Assembly (NCBI RefSeq): GCF_040581485.1
Contig: NC_090134.1
Span: 17,289,501-17,353,500, forward strand
Direction: 5' to 3'
DNA from: Linepithema humile
Taxonomy: Eukaryota; Arthropoda; Insecta; Hymenoptera; Formicidae
Length of the DNA stretch: 64,000 nucleotides
In this document: in pieces, positions 40,800-50,688 of the stretch
Position numbering within the stretch: position 1 is the stretch's first letter
How the letters are laid out: every line of letters starts with the position of its first letter
Made by a program: the position numbers and the translations under genes
The notes under the pieces: generated by a model
Seen by the model: the letters and a program-made list of their open reading frames with translations, nothing else
Told to the model about the DNA's origin: nothing
Database searches by the model: none

Positions 40800-43700
40800 A
40801 CACCTTAATACATTCGGGAACGAAACTATGTGTGGTAATCATCGATAAACACGAGACTCGGGCGGATCGGCGATTTCTTGGGCGGCGCAGATGGCGCGGG
40901 CACCTTTCCCAGAAGCGCGCGGTCGTGCCGCTTCCTGGCCGGCACCGTTTTGCGTTTCTGCATGTTTCAGAGGCGTACCTACCCCGCGGCTTCGTCCCGT
41001 CCTTTCTCCTGCCGATGATCCGCCACCGGCGAGAGGGAGAGGGAACTCGCTTCCTTTCTCTCTCCTTTCCTCCTTCGGTGCCAGCCGGCCGGCCGCGCCT
41101 CTTTCTCTCTCTCTCTTCCGGCTTACAGCGTCTTCGCGCGTACGCGCGCCTTTGTTCCGGCGCGCGGGTCCTTTGTGAATTTCATAGTCAGCTGCACGAG
41201 AGGCCGAGCTGCCCCGCGGCCCCGTTTACATTTTCTACGATGCCACGGCTCTCTATTTTTAGGCGCTGTCCGCGCCGAGAAAGCCGGCGCGGTTCCGCGC
41301 GTCGTTGTTAACCGCACGCGTGTCATCTCACCGTCGCAGCTATATCGTCATCCGCCCGTATTTTCAGCGCGAATTTCACGATAAATGCGGTCGTTTGTTC
41401 CGCGCCCAGTCACGTTGACACCGGGCACAATTTTCGCATCAGACAAATAAATCTCAGAATCCGAGCGTGGCGTTGAATAAATGACAATACGCGTGCACCA
41501 ATTTACAAAAATAATAAAAATTGGCAAAAAAAAATTAAAAACTCGAACTCGAATATCGGTGGGAAATTTCCAAAGTTCGATTTCTGCGTACGAAGTTGTC
41601 CGGCCACGGTTATTACGTCGTACACGCATACGCTCTCTTCCACTCGCACCCACAATTATTTATGCGTTGCATGTGGTTGTAACGATTTTTACGAAGATCT
41701 AGCGTGTGACCAGCTCGTTCGAACACGACGTCTTCTCATCGCCCGCATCTCCTCTTTGCTGTTTCTTGTGACACTTGAATGCTTCGGAACGCGCGAGGAA
41801 TCCTTTCGGAGAGCACGGTTTTGATGGTGGGCGGTCTAACGTTCCTTTCTTTGTTTTCGGCCCGCCGCCGAACTGTTCCCGATTAATCTATATAATTTCC
41901 ATAATGACACGGTGCGGCCTCCTCACGCAGCCCGCTAGTGAATGGCCCGTTCAGTTATGGTCGTAGAAACGCGAACGCGATTTCGGCCAATTCATCGAAC
42001 GTGATTTTTTCAACGTGGAATTATGTTGGAAGATGTTATTATTGTTAAATGCGCGCACGTGCAATGACGTCATCGCCGATGATGCTCTGACGAACCGACT
42101 CGCCGGGAGAATGTCGTTAGAACCGCCGCAGCATCTCTTTGTGAATAAAGAAAAAGAAATCCCAAATGGGGCAACGTGCGTACAAGTTAATGCGCGTTTC
42201 GCTCGGACAAAATGTCATTGGTACAGTGCGCAGTTTTTCGGCCTCACAAAGAGCTTCTTGCTACATTGTGATGAGGATCGGTGTCACGGTCAGCCCGCGC
42301 TATCGTCAGTTTCTCTAACGCTAATGACATTGGGCAAAGAATTTCGGATTTTTTTTTGTCCCAGATATCGCATTGTACGAGTCGAACAGTATTTTTCTGC
42401 TGAATTTTAATACTTGGTTATTCTTATTTTTTCCGCATCACGTAGATCCTTCAAAGGTACGCTGTGTTATATTTAATAAATGGCCAGTTTACATCAAAAT
42501 ATACAATCAACTAACCGCTATATTCTTTTTGGGATTCGTCTCTTTCAAATATTTTACAGTAAAAAATCCAACTCAATATTTGATAGTACAGAAACGTTCG
42601 TGAAAGAATATTAATTTGATAAAAGATCCAATATAATAACCAAAGGTGATCGAAAAATTCCGACTACCTAAGTTTAGGAATTTAGCGTAAAAGAGAGAGG
42701 TATGCAGGAAGCGCTGAAAATATTGCGCATGATGAAAATTATTTATCAGCACGATCGGTTGCGCGCGTTGGCGCGTAGCGAGAAGGCCGAGCCGGTGATC
42801 GTCGTAAATGGTACTTCGAGCGCAAGTTAATCGGACTGGATAGGAAGTATATTAAAGCTCGTGGAACCCGAGGTTGGCCTTGCACGCGCCAACAATCTCG
42901 GAGGCATTGGCCTAATGTTCCACCATGAATCGTCCGCCTGAGCCCGAACTTTGTTTTCTTCTCGCCGATGGGACTAATGGCGAAGCGCGGCTGCGCGGGC
43001 GAAAAAAAACTGTGTATGTGTGCGAGAAAGAGAGAAAGAAAAAAAGAGAGGCCGGGTTGCGCAATCTGCATCCACGCTTCCTTCCACGAAGGTTTCGCGC
43101 GTATATACGCAGCGCGCGAGCAATAGCTATGATTAGCTTAGAGGCGATATCAAGTAAATCGAGCGATCGTGAAAAAAAACTCTAACTCCGCTCGGAAGAG
43201 AAAAATGTTTTTCTTTACACTTCTTTGTGTATCGCCGCCGTGAGATATTCTTTTTTTTTTTTTTGTGTCTATTAATATATTTCAGCTCCGATGTATCGAA
43301 ATGTATCGAATAACGTCTGTCTTTTCATTAAGACGTATGGCGTTTGCGTCGTACAGGCGACGATTTTATTTATTACTCAATTCGCGTATTTGTATCCGTC
43401 TTTAACACATAGATGCGAATTAAGCGAATAACAACAAAATTAAACAATGACAGAGAAAGAAATAAAAATCAAAAGTCCTTTATAAAGCTAAAGAGGCCGA
43501 AAGATTTTTATATATTAATTAATAATAATTAACAGTTCTTTCGCTATCGCAAAATTACTTTCTCTATGATTATTATTTGTCTTTGAAGAACCATTTTACA
43601 GCATTGAGTAAAATCGTTGGTACCGATTTGTAAACGGATGTTTCTCTCTCCGCAGGTAAAAAACTGAAGTGTCCCTACTGTGAGAGACTGTACGGCTACG

Positions 43701-43903
43701 AGACGAATCTGCGCGCTCACATACGGCAACGTCACCAGGGCATCAGGGTGCCGTGTCCGTACTGCTCGCGGACATTCACCAGGAATAACACTGTCAGGCG
43801 GCACATCGCGCGAGAGCATAAGGTTAACTGCAACTCAGAAGACAACAACATGAAGCTCTTCCCACAGTCCAATCATTCGCTCTCGGATAGCATGCAGCAG
43901 TAA
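13983..43903 (+). CDS. chinmo: BTB/POZ - C2H2 zinc-finger transcription factor Chinmo
   Basis: Joining six exons (13983-14103, 27042-27262, 27683-28044, 28426-28664, 28759-29046, 43656-43903) gives 1479 nt and 492 residues, with every junction on GT/AG and in matching phase. Residues about 5-115 are a BTB/POZ dimerisation domain opening with QHQFCLKWNSF and containing the typical LTDVTLFCEG and FKAHRLILAACS motifs. A Gly-rich linker (about 146-185), a Pro/Ser-rich middle and an IKQE SUMO motif (Lys319) follow. Two C2H2 fingers end the protein (Cys416/Cys419/His432/His437 and Cys444/Cys447/His460/His465). This start, the LLEFMYRGEVHVSQE stretch and the two-finger C terminus resemble Drosophila Chinmo much more than Fru, Lola, Br or Ab. 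Chinmo is a nuclear factor for early temporal identity of neurons and for the larval state. The start was chosen because homology begins at this ATG. Confidence 0.9.
14127..14559 (+). repeat. Local tandem duplication, unit about 180-230 bp
   Basis: Two diverged direct copies lie head to tail: copy 1 about 14158-14356 and copy 2 about 14378-14559, with weaker similarity reaching back to about 14127. Shared blocks include ATGATTTAAAAAGC, CTGAATAATGCAGTGACGCG, TAAACGAAATAA and ACAAGGCCTTGACT. The copies differ by substitutions and small gaps. No terminal inverted repeats or coding potential were seen, so this looks like a segmental duplication and not a transposon pair. Confidence 0.8.
15436..15458. 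promoter_or_regulatory. CTCF-like motif inside an 8-bp inverted repeat
   Basis: The minus strand reads CCACCAGGGGGCCG (15440-15453), matching 13 of 14 positions of the consensus CCASYAGRKGGCRS shared by fly and vertebrate CTCF. It sits within GGGCGGCC - 7 nt - GGCCGCCC (15436-15443 and 15451-15458), a perfect inverted repeat, in the centre of a CpG-rich island in chinmo intron 1. Motif and symmetry are seen; binding and insulator function are inferred. Confidence 0.4.
18232..18251. repeat. Perfect 20-bp palindrome with CG core
   Basis: The ten bases AATACCGCGC are followed at once by their exact reverse complement, with no spacer. The centre is an alternating CG run (18238-18246) that could also adopt Z-form DNA. 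It lies in chinmo intron 1 amid AT-rich sequence. A dimeric factor site is possible, but no known motif is recognised. Confidence 0.85.
18930..18957. repeat. AT-rich hairpin, 11-bp perfect stem
   Basis: TTCTTAAATAT (18930-18940) and ATATTTAAGAA (18947-18957) are exact reverse complements separated by TATAAA. Flanking sequence from about 18820 to 19010 shows weaker inverted and direct similarity to the arms, suggesting an old rearranged repeat. No stem long enough for a microRNA precursor was found. Confidence 0.6.
27042..27262 (+). CDS. chinmo: chinmo coding exon 2 (rest of BTB domain)
   Basis: Acceptor TTTCAG ends at 27041 and donor GTACGT begins at 27263. The exon completes Gly41 and codes residues 42-114, from VTFKAHRLILAACSKHF through LLEFMYRGEVHVSQE to AAECLQ. 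These are the conserved helices and beta strands of the BTB fold. The frame enters in phase 1 and leaves in phase 0. Confidence 0.92.
27263..27682 (+). other. chinmo: chinmo intron 2 (420 nt)
   Basis: AT-rich intron with GTACGT at the donor and AATGTAG at the acceptor. Nothing else is recognised. Confidence 0.85.
27683..28044 (+). CDS. chinmo: chinmo coding exon 3 (Gly-rich linker)
   Basis: Codes residues 115-234 plus two bases of Arg235. It starts VKGLTFE, finishing the BTB domain, and then runs into a Gly/Ser tract encoded by GGC/GGT/GGG-rich sequence (about 27776-27897). It ends in a basic, Pro-rich stretch with KRTQTPSPVPAYPVPP and SPSKRLMR, which could serve as phosphorylation and nuclear-localisation sites. 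The Gly tract is likely to vary in length. The Pro-rich open frame on the opposite strand is its mirror and is not a gene. Confidence 0.9.
28045..28425 (+). other. chinmo: chinmo intron 3 (381 nt)
   Basis: Donor GTAAGG and acceptor ATTTTTAG. No other feature was seen. Confidence 0.8.
28426..28664 (+). CDS. chinmo: chinmo coding exon 4
   Basis: Completes Arg235, codes residues 236-314 and gives the first base of Asp315. The donor is GTAAGA at 28665. The sequence is Ser/Thr/Pro-rich (SSETPSLPHTAPHTPTELE) and ends in a charged helix-prone piece rich in Glu and Arg. No named domain is seen. The intron after it is only 94 nt. Confidence 0.88.
28759..29046 (+). CDS. chinmo: chinmo coding exon 5 (SUMO motif, Pro-rich)
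   Basis: Acceptor TGTCGCAG ends at 28758 and donor GTGAGT starts at 29047. The exon completes Asp315 and codes residues 316-410. It opens with RIKQEP, a perfect hydrophobic-K-x-E sumoylation consensus around Lys319, followed by an acidic/basic helix and a Pro-rich stretch (MPPAHPPTPDQSPAPTTPA). Such linkers often recruit corepressors in BTB-ZF proteins. The last base is the first of Gly411. Confidence 0.9.
29047..43655 (+). other. chinmo: chinmo intron 5 (14.6 kb) before zinc-finger exon
   Basis: Both strands were read for C-x2-C...H-x3-5-H patterns, since BTB-ZF genes often keep alternative finger exons here; none was found. The intron carries CpG-rich islands at about 30100-30620, 36260-36740, 37620-37900 and 38990-41320, CT repeats at about 32456-32485 and 40770-40797, and AT-rich DNA elsewhere. 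The longest open frame of the whole window (39028-39852) lies in an island and is Ser/Pro/Leu-rich low complexity, so it is not called. A perfect TATCGATA (DREF-type) site is at 33639-33646. Confidence 0.75.
33487..33752 (+). repeat. Diverged tandem duplication, period about 133 bp
   Basis: Copy 1 (about 33487-33619) and copy 2 (about 33620-33752) both begin GTTCAATT, share CGATAAACGA and a run of aligned T-rich blocks, and end near GATGTAAA/CTATGTAAA followed by AATCGAA/AATCAAAT. Identity is moderate with gaps. It lies in chinmo intron 5 and has no coding content. Confidence 0.45.
43656..43903 (+). CDS. chinmo: chinmo terminal coding exon (two C2H2 fingers)
   Basis: Acceptor CTCTCCGCAG ends at 43655. 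The exon completes Gly411 and codes residues 412-492 up to TAA at 43901-43903. Finger 1 is C-x2-C-x12-H-x4-H (Cys416 to His437) and finger 2 has the same spacing (Cys444 to His465), joined by QGIRVP. The tail after the fingers is short and polar (27 residues). These paired fingers are the DNA-binding part, and every finger of the protein is in this one exon. Confidence 0.92.
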
Positions 43904-45778
43904 CAAAGTCCTCGTCGTCGCCACCGCGGTCGCCGTCGCGGTCCGCGCGCGGTGGTATCGGGACCAGCGGTCCCGTGATCACTCGCTGGAGCCGATCGCG
44001 AAGATCGCGCCGCGGGTAGAGCGAACGAGACGAAAGGAGAAGCTGCAGTAGGTACCTTCGTTTTTCCCTTCGTCGTCGTCGTCAGCGAACGCCGTCCCGG
44101 TTCCTCGCCCGAGAGGAACGACCTCTTCCCGTGCGCTCTTCGGCATCGTCGAGGAACGCGATCGTGAAGATTCGATTGACGGACGGAAGAAAGAGATAGA
44201 AAGAACGCAATGCGCACAGCGCATTCCTCGGAGGCACGCTCGCGAAAATGCTGCGAATCACAAAGCTAGTCAATGAAAGTGCAACGGTCAAGTAAGGATT
44301 TATTAACTAGAAGCTTTTTCACGGGCGAGAGTTGGCGAGTGAAGGTAAAGAGCGGAGCGAACGCAGCGCGAAATAAGCACGACACTTCACAGAGTCACAC
44401 AAGCGCAGGCGACTGCGACGAGAGAACAATGCAAACTCAGGTAAATCTTAAAGAAATCGCGGCACAAGGCGCAGCGCGACGGAGACAGAGCGCTGATCTT
44501 TTTGATAGCTCAACGTTACCATAGATCGGATTTACTCGCCGTAGCATCTTAATCGTTAACGCCGTTATTTACCGATATATACAATATTTCTGATACTATC
44601 ATCGCTGTTGAGAAGTCGAGCCTATAGGATCGTGACGTCCGTTGGGTGATGTCCATCGGAGATATCGTTACGACACGCGCGTTCGCGCACACACAGTGCC
44701 AAAAACGCTGGACGCTTTTTTTACTCTGGGCCGTTCACACCTATCAGCTTTCGGTTTTTCACCGTTTTCGCATACGCACGCATACGCAACAAAAAATGTG
44801 ACACACATATCCGGAAAATCGCGCCCGAAGATGACACCCGACGATACGCACCCTTTTTATACAGATGCGATTTTATATATGACATTTACGATATTACTGC
44901 GATTCTAGGGCGGACGACTGTCATGCGATTTAGCCGCGGGGAAGCGCGCGACCGCCGATAGATAACTTCCTGGCGAATGCGCATGACGACGACGCGAACG
45001 GCAACAAGTCGATCGAGCAATAATCACGTTCATACATCGTCGCACTACCGCGTCGATATCGATCTTTCAGCTTTTTCCTTCTCTTCTCAAAGCGCGCGTC
45101 AGCCGCTCGTCAATTGCCACGCGTTCGCCACGGAAGTTGGTTCGCGGCGCGGCGCATCCGCGGCGAAACGATCACTACCACTTTGTTACCTGTTTACAAT
45201 GTTTAAAATGCGGACTTTTGTCCGGAGCAATAGTCGCGTACCGAGAATTATAGAGTATAGCCATCGATCACGTGAAAGGAAATAGTGCGCGCGGTTCGCG
45301 CGCGGAAAATAGTTGCTATCCCGGTTGTATAAGATGTGATCAATGCAATAGATTTATATTACACATTACCTATATGTATAGATATATAGAGATATACTCC
45401 TAGTCAGGATGGCACCCACGATATTACTTGTTACAGTATTTACACTTTATACAGATTCTCTCTTTATTTTTTTTTTCCGTTTTACTTGTTCTCCCCTTTA
45501 TTTTTTTCTTTTTTTTTTGCAGAAAGTTTAAATGGTTATTCTCACAACGATACCGCCTACCGTAAGTTATCAGAGACAATAGAGACGATATAGAGAATTA
45601 TTTAGTATTTAAAAGCGTCGTGCGCGAGCTGGAGATACAATAGTATAGAAACCGGAGAGAGTTAATTTTTTTTCTTTTTGTTTCTGTTTTCCTTTTTTTC
45701 TTTTTTTTTTTCGAATGCTGAAATACGCGAGAGCACTCGTCGCGCACGCGCGCGCATACTCTGCCAAAAGTATGACAG

Positions 45779-45788
45779 TACTACCTCA
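45779..45788 (+). promoter_or_regulatory. let-7 target site 1
   Basis: TACTACCTCA is complementary to nucleotides 1-10 of let-7, including a full 8-mer seed match. Upstream, TATgACA can pair with the 3' half of the microRNA with one bulged base. The site lies 1.9 kb after the stop codon, upstream of all noted poly(A) signals, so every 3' UTR form would keep it. Confidence 0.75.
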
Positions 45789-46915
45789 TCGTTTTGCAAT
45801 GCATTACACACATATACACAGACAGGGAACATAATAGCGATTATACCGTAAATAATAAAAACCTGTACATTCCGTACAGCCGCTACTATTATACTACTTC
45901 GTCCTGTTAGCGTCGAAGCAGTTCTCCTGCCATTGCTACCCTGACACTGGGTGACACAAGATCGTGGATTTCGGAGCCGCCTCAGCGAATTCTCCATCTG
46001 TCAATCCTAATTCATTCCTTCTTCTTCAATCGCAGAAATTGATTCACACTAGTCAAGCGTACATACGTACATACGTTCGATAAATCTACTTATTCTCCGT
46101 TTGCAATCATTCTCGTGTCCCGCTGAAAGAATTCGCCAATACGAAAGCTCCGAGATCCTCAGATCGCACGTGATATCTATCTGTACGTATGACAGATCCG
46201 TTTTCTTCTTTTTTTTTTTTTTTAATCGCAAAAGCGCATTATGCTAAAATAACAGCACGTATGTACAACTGTAAACCGTAGCGAGGAGTGAGTGAGCGCG
46301 AGAGCGAGCGAGTGCGTACACAGAGTATGCGTGAAGAGTCATGGAATACGAGTTTTCGGGGGAAGGAGCACATTGCGAGATCCGTTGTCGAAATTGCGTA
46401 CGCGTCGTCCGCGCGTTTTGGACACGCCGCGCGTGGACGGTCGCACGTTTTGGTCACACCGTTCTTCGTCCCGGGGAAAAAAGCGAGGAGGTGATGAAAA
46501 ATGAGGAGGGCGGTGGAAAAGCGAGTGTCGATCGCCGGGAAAATCGGCGAGAGGACGCGCCGACGCGCTTGTGAGAAACAAGACGAAACAAACAAAAAAA
46601 AAACGAATTGGTGGAGGAAAAATTTTATTCGGATTTACGCCGATTGTCTTGAGGGCGCACGAAGTTTAACCGGAGATGGGATTGATGATGCTGGACGACG
46701 GAGATTACATAGTCATAGGGAAGTTGATTCCCGGGTAGGAAGAGACCGCGGGAAGGATATTCAAAGATGTTATGTGTCGTTTACGTATGTGATGATAGGA
46801 ACATACACACACGCGCACACACCCGTACACACTCTGTACACGGAAGGTTGGTTGGGGGGGGGGAGGTAGGAAGGGAGGGAGTTACACAGGTGGATGGCAC
46901 ACAGACACACGCTCG

Positions 46916-46923
46916 TGTAAATA
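46916..46923 (+). promoter_or_regulatory. Pumilio-type element UGUAAAUA (1)
   Basis: TGTAAATA fits the UGUANAUA consensus bound by Pumilio/PUF repressors. It is the first of four in the 3' UTR. Confidence 0.4.
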
Positions 46924-47190
46924 GGTATGATCGCGTATGCCAAGTTATAATGTGAATCTTTTACTTATATATATAATATATATACAAGATAAATATATAT
47001 ATTGTTTTCGGCTGTTCTGCTAAGCAGAGGCAAAGGCGGGAGGGGGGAAGAGGATACCTTTAAGTGGTACAATGAATTAGCGTTAAGTTTAAGAAGTAGG
47101 AGACTCGAGTTTATCGGCAAGTGGAGCGGCGAAATTCTGAAAGTTAGCGTAATAACGTCAGAACGCGGAACTTTTTTGGGAGGGAGTCGG

Positions 47191-47207
47191 TTAAACCCAG
47201 GGTTTAA
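47191..47207. repeat. Short near-perfect palindrome in 3' UTR
   Basis: TTAAACCC and GGGTTTAA are exact reverse complements separated by a single A. In RNA a one-base loop is too tight for a stable hairpin, so a DNA-level or chance origin is more likely. Confidence 0.6.
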
Positions 47208-47286
47208 TTGTTTTGTCATACGTAAGAATTAGGAGTGCATACGTAGTAAAGGTATTTCACGCCCGACACTTACATGAGAAACATAT

Positions 47287-47294
<8 letters not shown>

Positions 47295-47347
<53 letters not shown>
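47295..47347. repeat. (AC)26 microsatellite
   Basis: An uninterrupted AC/GT run in the chinmo 3' UTR. The open frames made of Thr-His or Val-Cys repeats across it are artefacts. Confidence 0.95.
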
Positions 47348-47352
<5 letters not shown>

Positions 47353-47898
47353 ACATACAAACGTACACATATAACGCAGCACATAAAAAGAGCGAAAGAC
47401 AATGTCAGTCGACGGAATTACAAAAAGAAAGAAAAAAAATGACACACGTACCTAAAAGATAATCAATGTAGAATTAAAATGAATTTAGGATTAGTCGTAT
47501 ATTATCGCGACCTCGGCTATACGTGTAAATGTATCTTCTTCCGGAATTTGCATATTTCTTTCAGGATGGACTTTCTTTCATCTTTCGGAAAATCCGCGTT
47601 TTATTCGACCTTCTGAATTGATCTGCTGATTTCGTCGCGTCACTTTGCTCAAAAGTGTCGAATGTTGCGCTTTTGAATGATTACAAAATTTATTTTTTTT
47701 GAAATTCTTTTCAATTTTGTTCGCGTCAGCCCCGAGTCGCCGACTCGGGGATGACACTTTGGATTCGTTGTTGCGATTGATTCTTGTCGAGATACGCGTA
47801 AGTGGGATCCGCGGCTGGAAGTCAAAACGCGCTTTCGTTGAAGTTTTCGCGGTCGTCGGGTCCGGTATACCTGGTGTAAAAATTATACTTGGTCTATA

Positions 47899-47906
47899 TG
47901 TATATA
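47899..47906 (+). promoter_or_regulatory. Pumilio-type element UGUAUAUA (2)
   Basis: TGTATATA fits UGUANAUA, but it lies in a TA-rich run where chance matches are common. Confidence 0.3.
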
Positions 47907-49097
47907 TATGTACACGCAGAACACGAATATACACACATACACACACATACACACGACACTCGCGCGACACGTATGTATGTACCATTATTGTATCACGGCG
48001 TAGGATAAAATGTTGCATGTTGTTTCTATAATATGTGTTTTACGGATTGAGAATCCTTTATAGATGTCGTGTGTGACACAAGGCTTGACACGAGAGGTGA
48101 GGGAAATTCACACCGTGGCTCGCTCGAGCGCGCTTTTCGGGGCAACGCGAAAAGAAAAACTGATTATCGAAAAAAAAAAAGAATTCGAGTGATTTGGATT
48201 TTCCACGATGCATTGCTCGGTTCCAAATTCGTCCAATCGGATAATAAAATCTTCCAAATTGAGAAAAGCGTAAGCGTTGCATCTTTTCGATCTTTTCTGT
48301 AAACGTTAAAGGCAATTGATCTGAAAAAAATATTATATTACAACGATATTAAATTGTAATAATTAGGCCTGGTTGCAAATTCGAAAATGCACGCTCGAGT
48401 TTTGCCCGAACGGACGATTGTCACGGTGTGAACAAGTTGCCTTCCGCAACGGGAAACCTTCGTTACCATTGACGTCGCGCGGGCAGCGAGCTCCAGGACA
48501 GTTGAAAAAAAAAAAAGGAAATCGCGGCTGCCCGCGGGAGGGGAGGAAGGGAGCAAAATTGATGTCATCACTGCACCTTACACCGCGCGCAGAGAGTGCA
48601 CTGGCAACTACTGTACCGTTTGCTCGTATAGTATATAATAGTACTATACCGTAGTTGATAATGATTACATGTATCACGCACGCATATTTAAAATCGACGA
48701 AGCAAAAGAAAAAGAGAAAAAACGAAAAAAAGCAAAAAGGAGATGAGGCGGAAGAGGACAAAGAAAAGAATAAGAAACAAACACACGGCGTAGCGATGTC
48801 GCAGAGCGGGACCTCGAATGTTCGGGGGACGAGCGGCACGTTTCCCGGCCGCGACTTATAGTACAAAGTAAACGTAATGTTTAAGGGTTAACAAACGGGA
48901 AAGGCAGGATGTGTGGATTTTGTAAACTTACTATACACGCTGTAAATTTTATAAGTAATACATAAAAGGAAGAGAGCATACCAAGCGCGCGCCGCGCGGC
49001 CGAACGCGTCGGGGACGAGCTCGTTCGCCGAGGACACCGTTCCGCACGATCGGCCTCCGCTCACGATCACGATGACGATTTCGCCGTATCCCCGTAT

Positions 49098-49104
49098 TAC
49101 CTCA
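49098..49104 (+). promoter_or_regulatory. Weak let-7 site (7-mer, seed 2-7 plus A)
   Basis: TACCTCA pairs with let-7 seed positions 2-7 plus the A opposite position 1, but lacks the position-8 match and shows no clear 3' pairing. It is a secondary candidate beside the three 8-mer sites. Confidence 0.3.
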
Positions 49105-49106
49105 TC

Positions 49107-49112
49107 AATAAA
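49107..49112 (+). terminator. Candidate poly(A) signal AATAAA
   Basis: A canonical hexamer in the chinmo 3' UTR, upstream of let-7 sites 2 and 3. Use here would give a 5.2-kb 3' UTR holding one full let-7 site. Confidence 0.35.
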
Positions 49113-49370
49113 GTCTCGTCCGAAGCGTCGAAAGTCGAACGCTCGACAAGATCGGCCGAGTGACGATTCTCCGGAAGATCCGCACGGGCGCTCGACGGCG
49201 AGACGTTTCGGATGCGCCTATCTTTCGCGCCCGTTTCCTCATCTTATCAAACAATAAGACTGATCTCCCATCGTGGCGACGTATGCGAGAACACTGCCAC
49301 AGAGGCCGGGCGGGACCTCAGCGACGGAGTTTCGTTGTCGACGCGCTCAAACGGCCGCGGCCGCGCCGGC

Positions 49371-49376
49371 AATAAA
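49371..49376 (+). terminator. Candidate poly(A) signal AATAAA before let-7 site 2
   Basis: A canonical hexamer ending 26 nt upstream of let-7 site 2. Cleavage at the usual 10-30 nt would fall before or within that site and remove site 3 as well. Confidence 0.35.
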
Positions 49377-49401
49377 CGGATCACAATACTTCGTATCACA
49401 C

Positions 49402-49422
49402 ACTAGTACAAATGCTACCTCA
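49402..49422 (+). promoter_or_regulatory. let-7 target site 2 with extensive pairing
   Basis: CTACCTCA at 49415-49422 is a full 8-mer. Upstream, ACTA and TACAA (49402-49405, 49407-49411) match the part complementary to the 3' half of let-7, with one bulged G between them. About 17 of the 21 let-7 bases could pair. This is the best of the three sites. Confidence 0.8.
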
Positions 49423-49472
49423 CACACGACATACAGGGTGCGCACAGGATGAAGAAGAATTACGAAAATCTC

Positions 49473-49480
49473 TGTAAATA
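49473..49480 (+). promoter_or_regulatory. Pumilio-type element UGUAAAUA (3)
   Basis: TGTAAATA, 50 nt downstream of let-7 site 2. PUF sites near microRNA sites can open local structure and help repression; that interaction is inferred here. Confidence 0.4.
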
Positions 49481-49718
49481 ACACAGTAAAGCGATAGTTT
49501 GCAAGATTGGATCCGGATCGGCGCGTCGCGCCGCCGCTGTCGGTCCCGTCTCGGGAAGGGGAGCGGCGAAAAGAGAGGAAGCAGTGGAAAAAGACTGCCG
49601 ATGGTCGGACGGGGCACCCCGAGAACGCCGACGCGGCGCGCGGCGCGCCGCGAGTCCTCCTCTCAGGAATATGAAAACCAAGTACAAACTACAAAGTATA
49701 ATAGTCGATAAGGTTCTT

Positions 49719-49724
49719 AATAAA
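49719..49724 (+). terminator. Candidate poly(A) signal AATAAA
   Basis: A canonical hexamer between let-7 sites 2 and 3. Use here would keep sites 1 and 2 and lose site 3. Confidence 0.35.
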
Positions 49725-50316
49725 CATAAATCAATGAATCAAGCGATGCAATAGTCGGGTGTATAGTAGGAACTGTGTCGGTGTGTTCGTTCGTTAAACA
49801 CCCTTTCTCTCTGATGTGTATATCGCCGGGAGTTCGTTAATGACCGCCGCGTCAATTCTTCGAATCGCTCGCCACGGAAATCACCGCCGGATTTCTATCG
49901 CCGATTTTTCTCTCGCGACTTTCCCGTACGACACGGCCTCTCTCGTGCGCGTGTCGGCGGTTAACACACATATAATATATATTAAAAATTATATATATAA
50001 ATATATATCTATAGCGGGTCCACGCGCGCTTCTCGAGTTTCTTTATCACGCGGCTCTACGCGAATCTTTCTCTCGCGCATTAAACGCGCGAAAAAATGTT
50101 CTCGTTACTACAATATATATTTATTCTTCGTTAACTCGTTTCTTCTCGTCCAGTGATGTTGCTTTTCCTTTTCTCTCGTATAGTAATCGGCCCGTCGCCG
50201 ATCGATTGTTCCGTTTTCCGGTTTAGCCGGCCAACTGAGGCACGTCGCTTCAATCCCACCGAGTTTGATAATTTTTTTTTTTTTAATATATGCCTAGAAC
50301 GTAATGTGGTTACTTT

Positions 50317-50335
50317 AAAAAAAAAAAAAAAAAAA
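50317..50335 (+). repeat. A19 homopolymer
   Basis: An uninterrupted run of A on the + strand in the chinmo 3' UTR. It could cause internal priming in oligo-dT cDNA and give a false 3' end. Confidence 0.9.
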
Positions 50336-50688
50336 GATGGGAATTCCGTACAACATAGACGCAGATTAAGGCTTCACTCCGTTTTCCGTTTCGTCTCAAT
50401 GAACGCGAAAATCATCATCGGTATCAATGAAATCCTCTCCTTCTCTGATCAATGAGCAATTGCCAGATTTCGTTTCCGTTTTCTTTGTTTTTCATTTTCT
50501 TTTTTTTTTGTACCTTTTTTTCGTTTTAATAATCGACGCCACATCGGTGGCGGAGAAACGCGAGCTTTTCGTTGGATCGCAAGTTGTTTGTCTAGTACTC
50601 GGAGAATACTGATAATCAAGACCTCACCAACGCTTACACAAACGCACACATGATGATACAACATATTGATAAGTATACGAAACCGCTT

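Noticed and set aside
13983..43903. Identity as fruitless, lola, broad or abrupt
   Set aside because: All are BTB-ZF genes, but the FCLKWNSF start, the MYRGEVHVSQE stretch and the paired C-x2-C-x12-H-x4-H fingers at the extreme C terminus fit Chinmo best; I relied on remembered family features without a database search.
47274..47462. Thr-His and Val-Cys repeat ORFs
   Set aside because: They are translations of the AC microsatellite and have no start or context of a gene.
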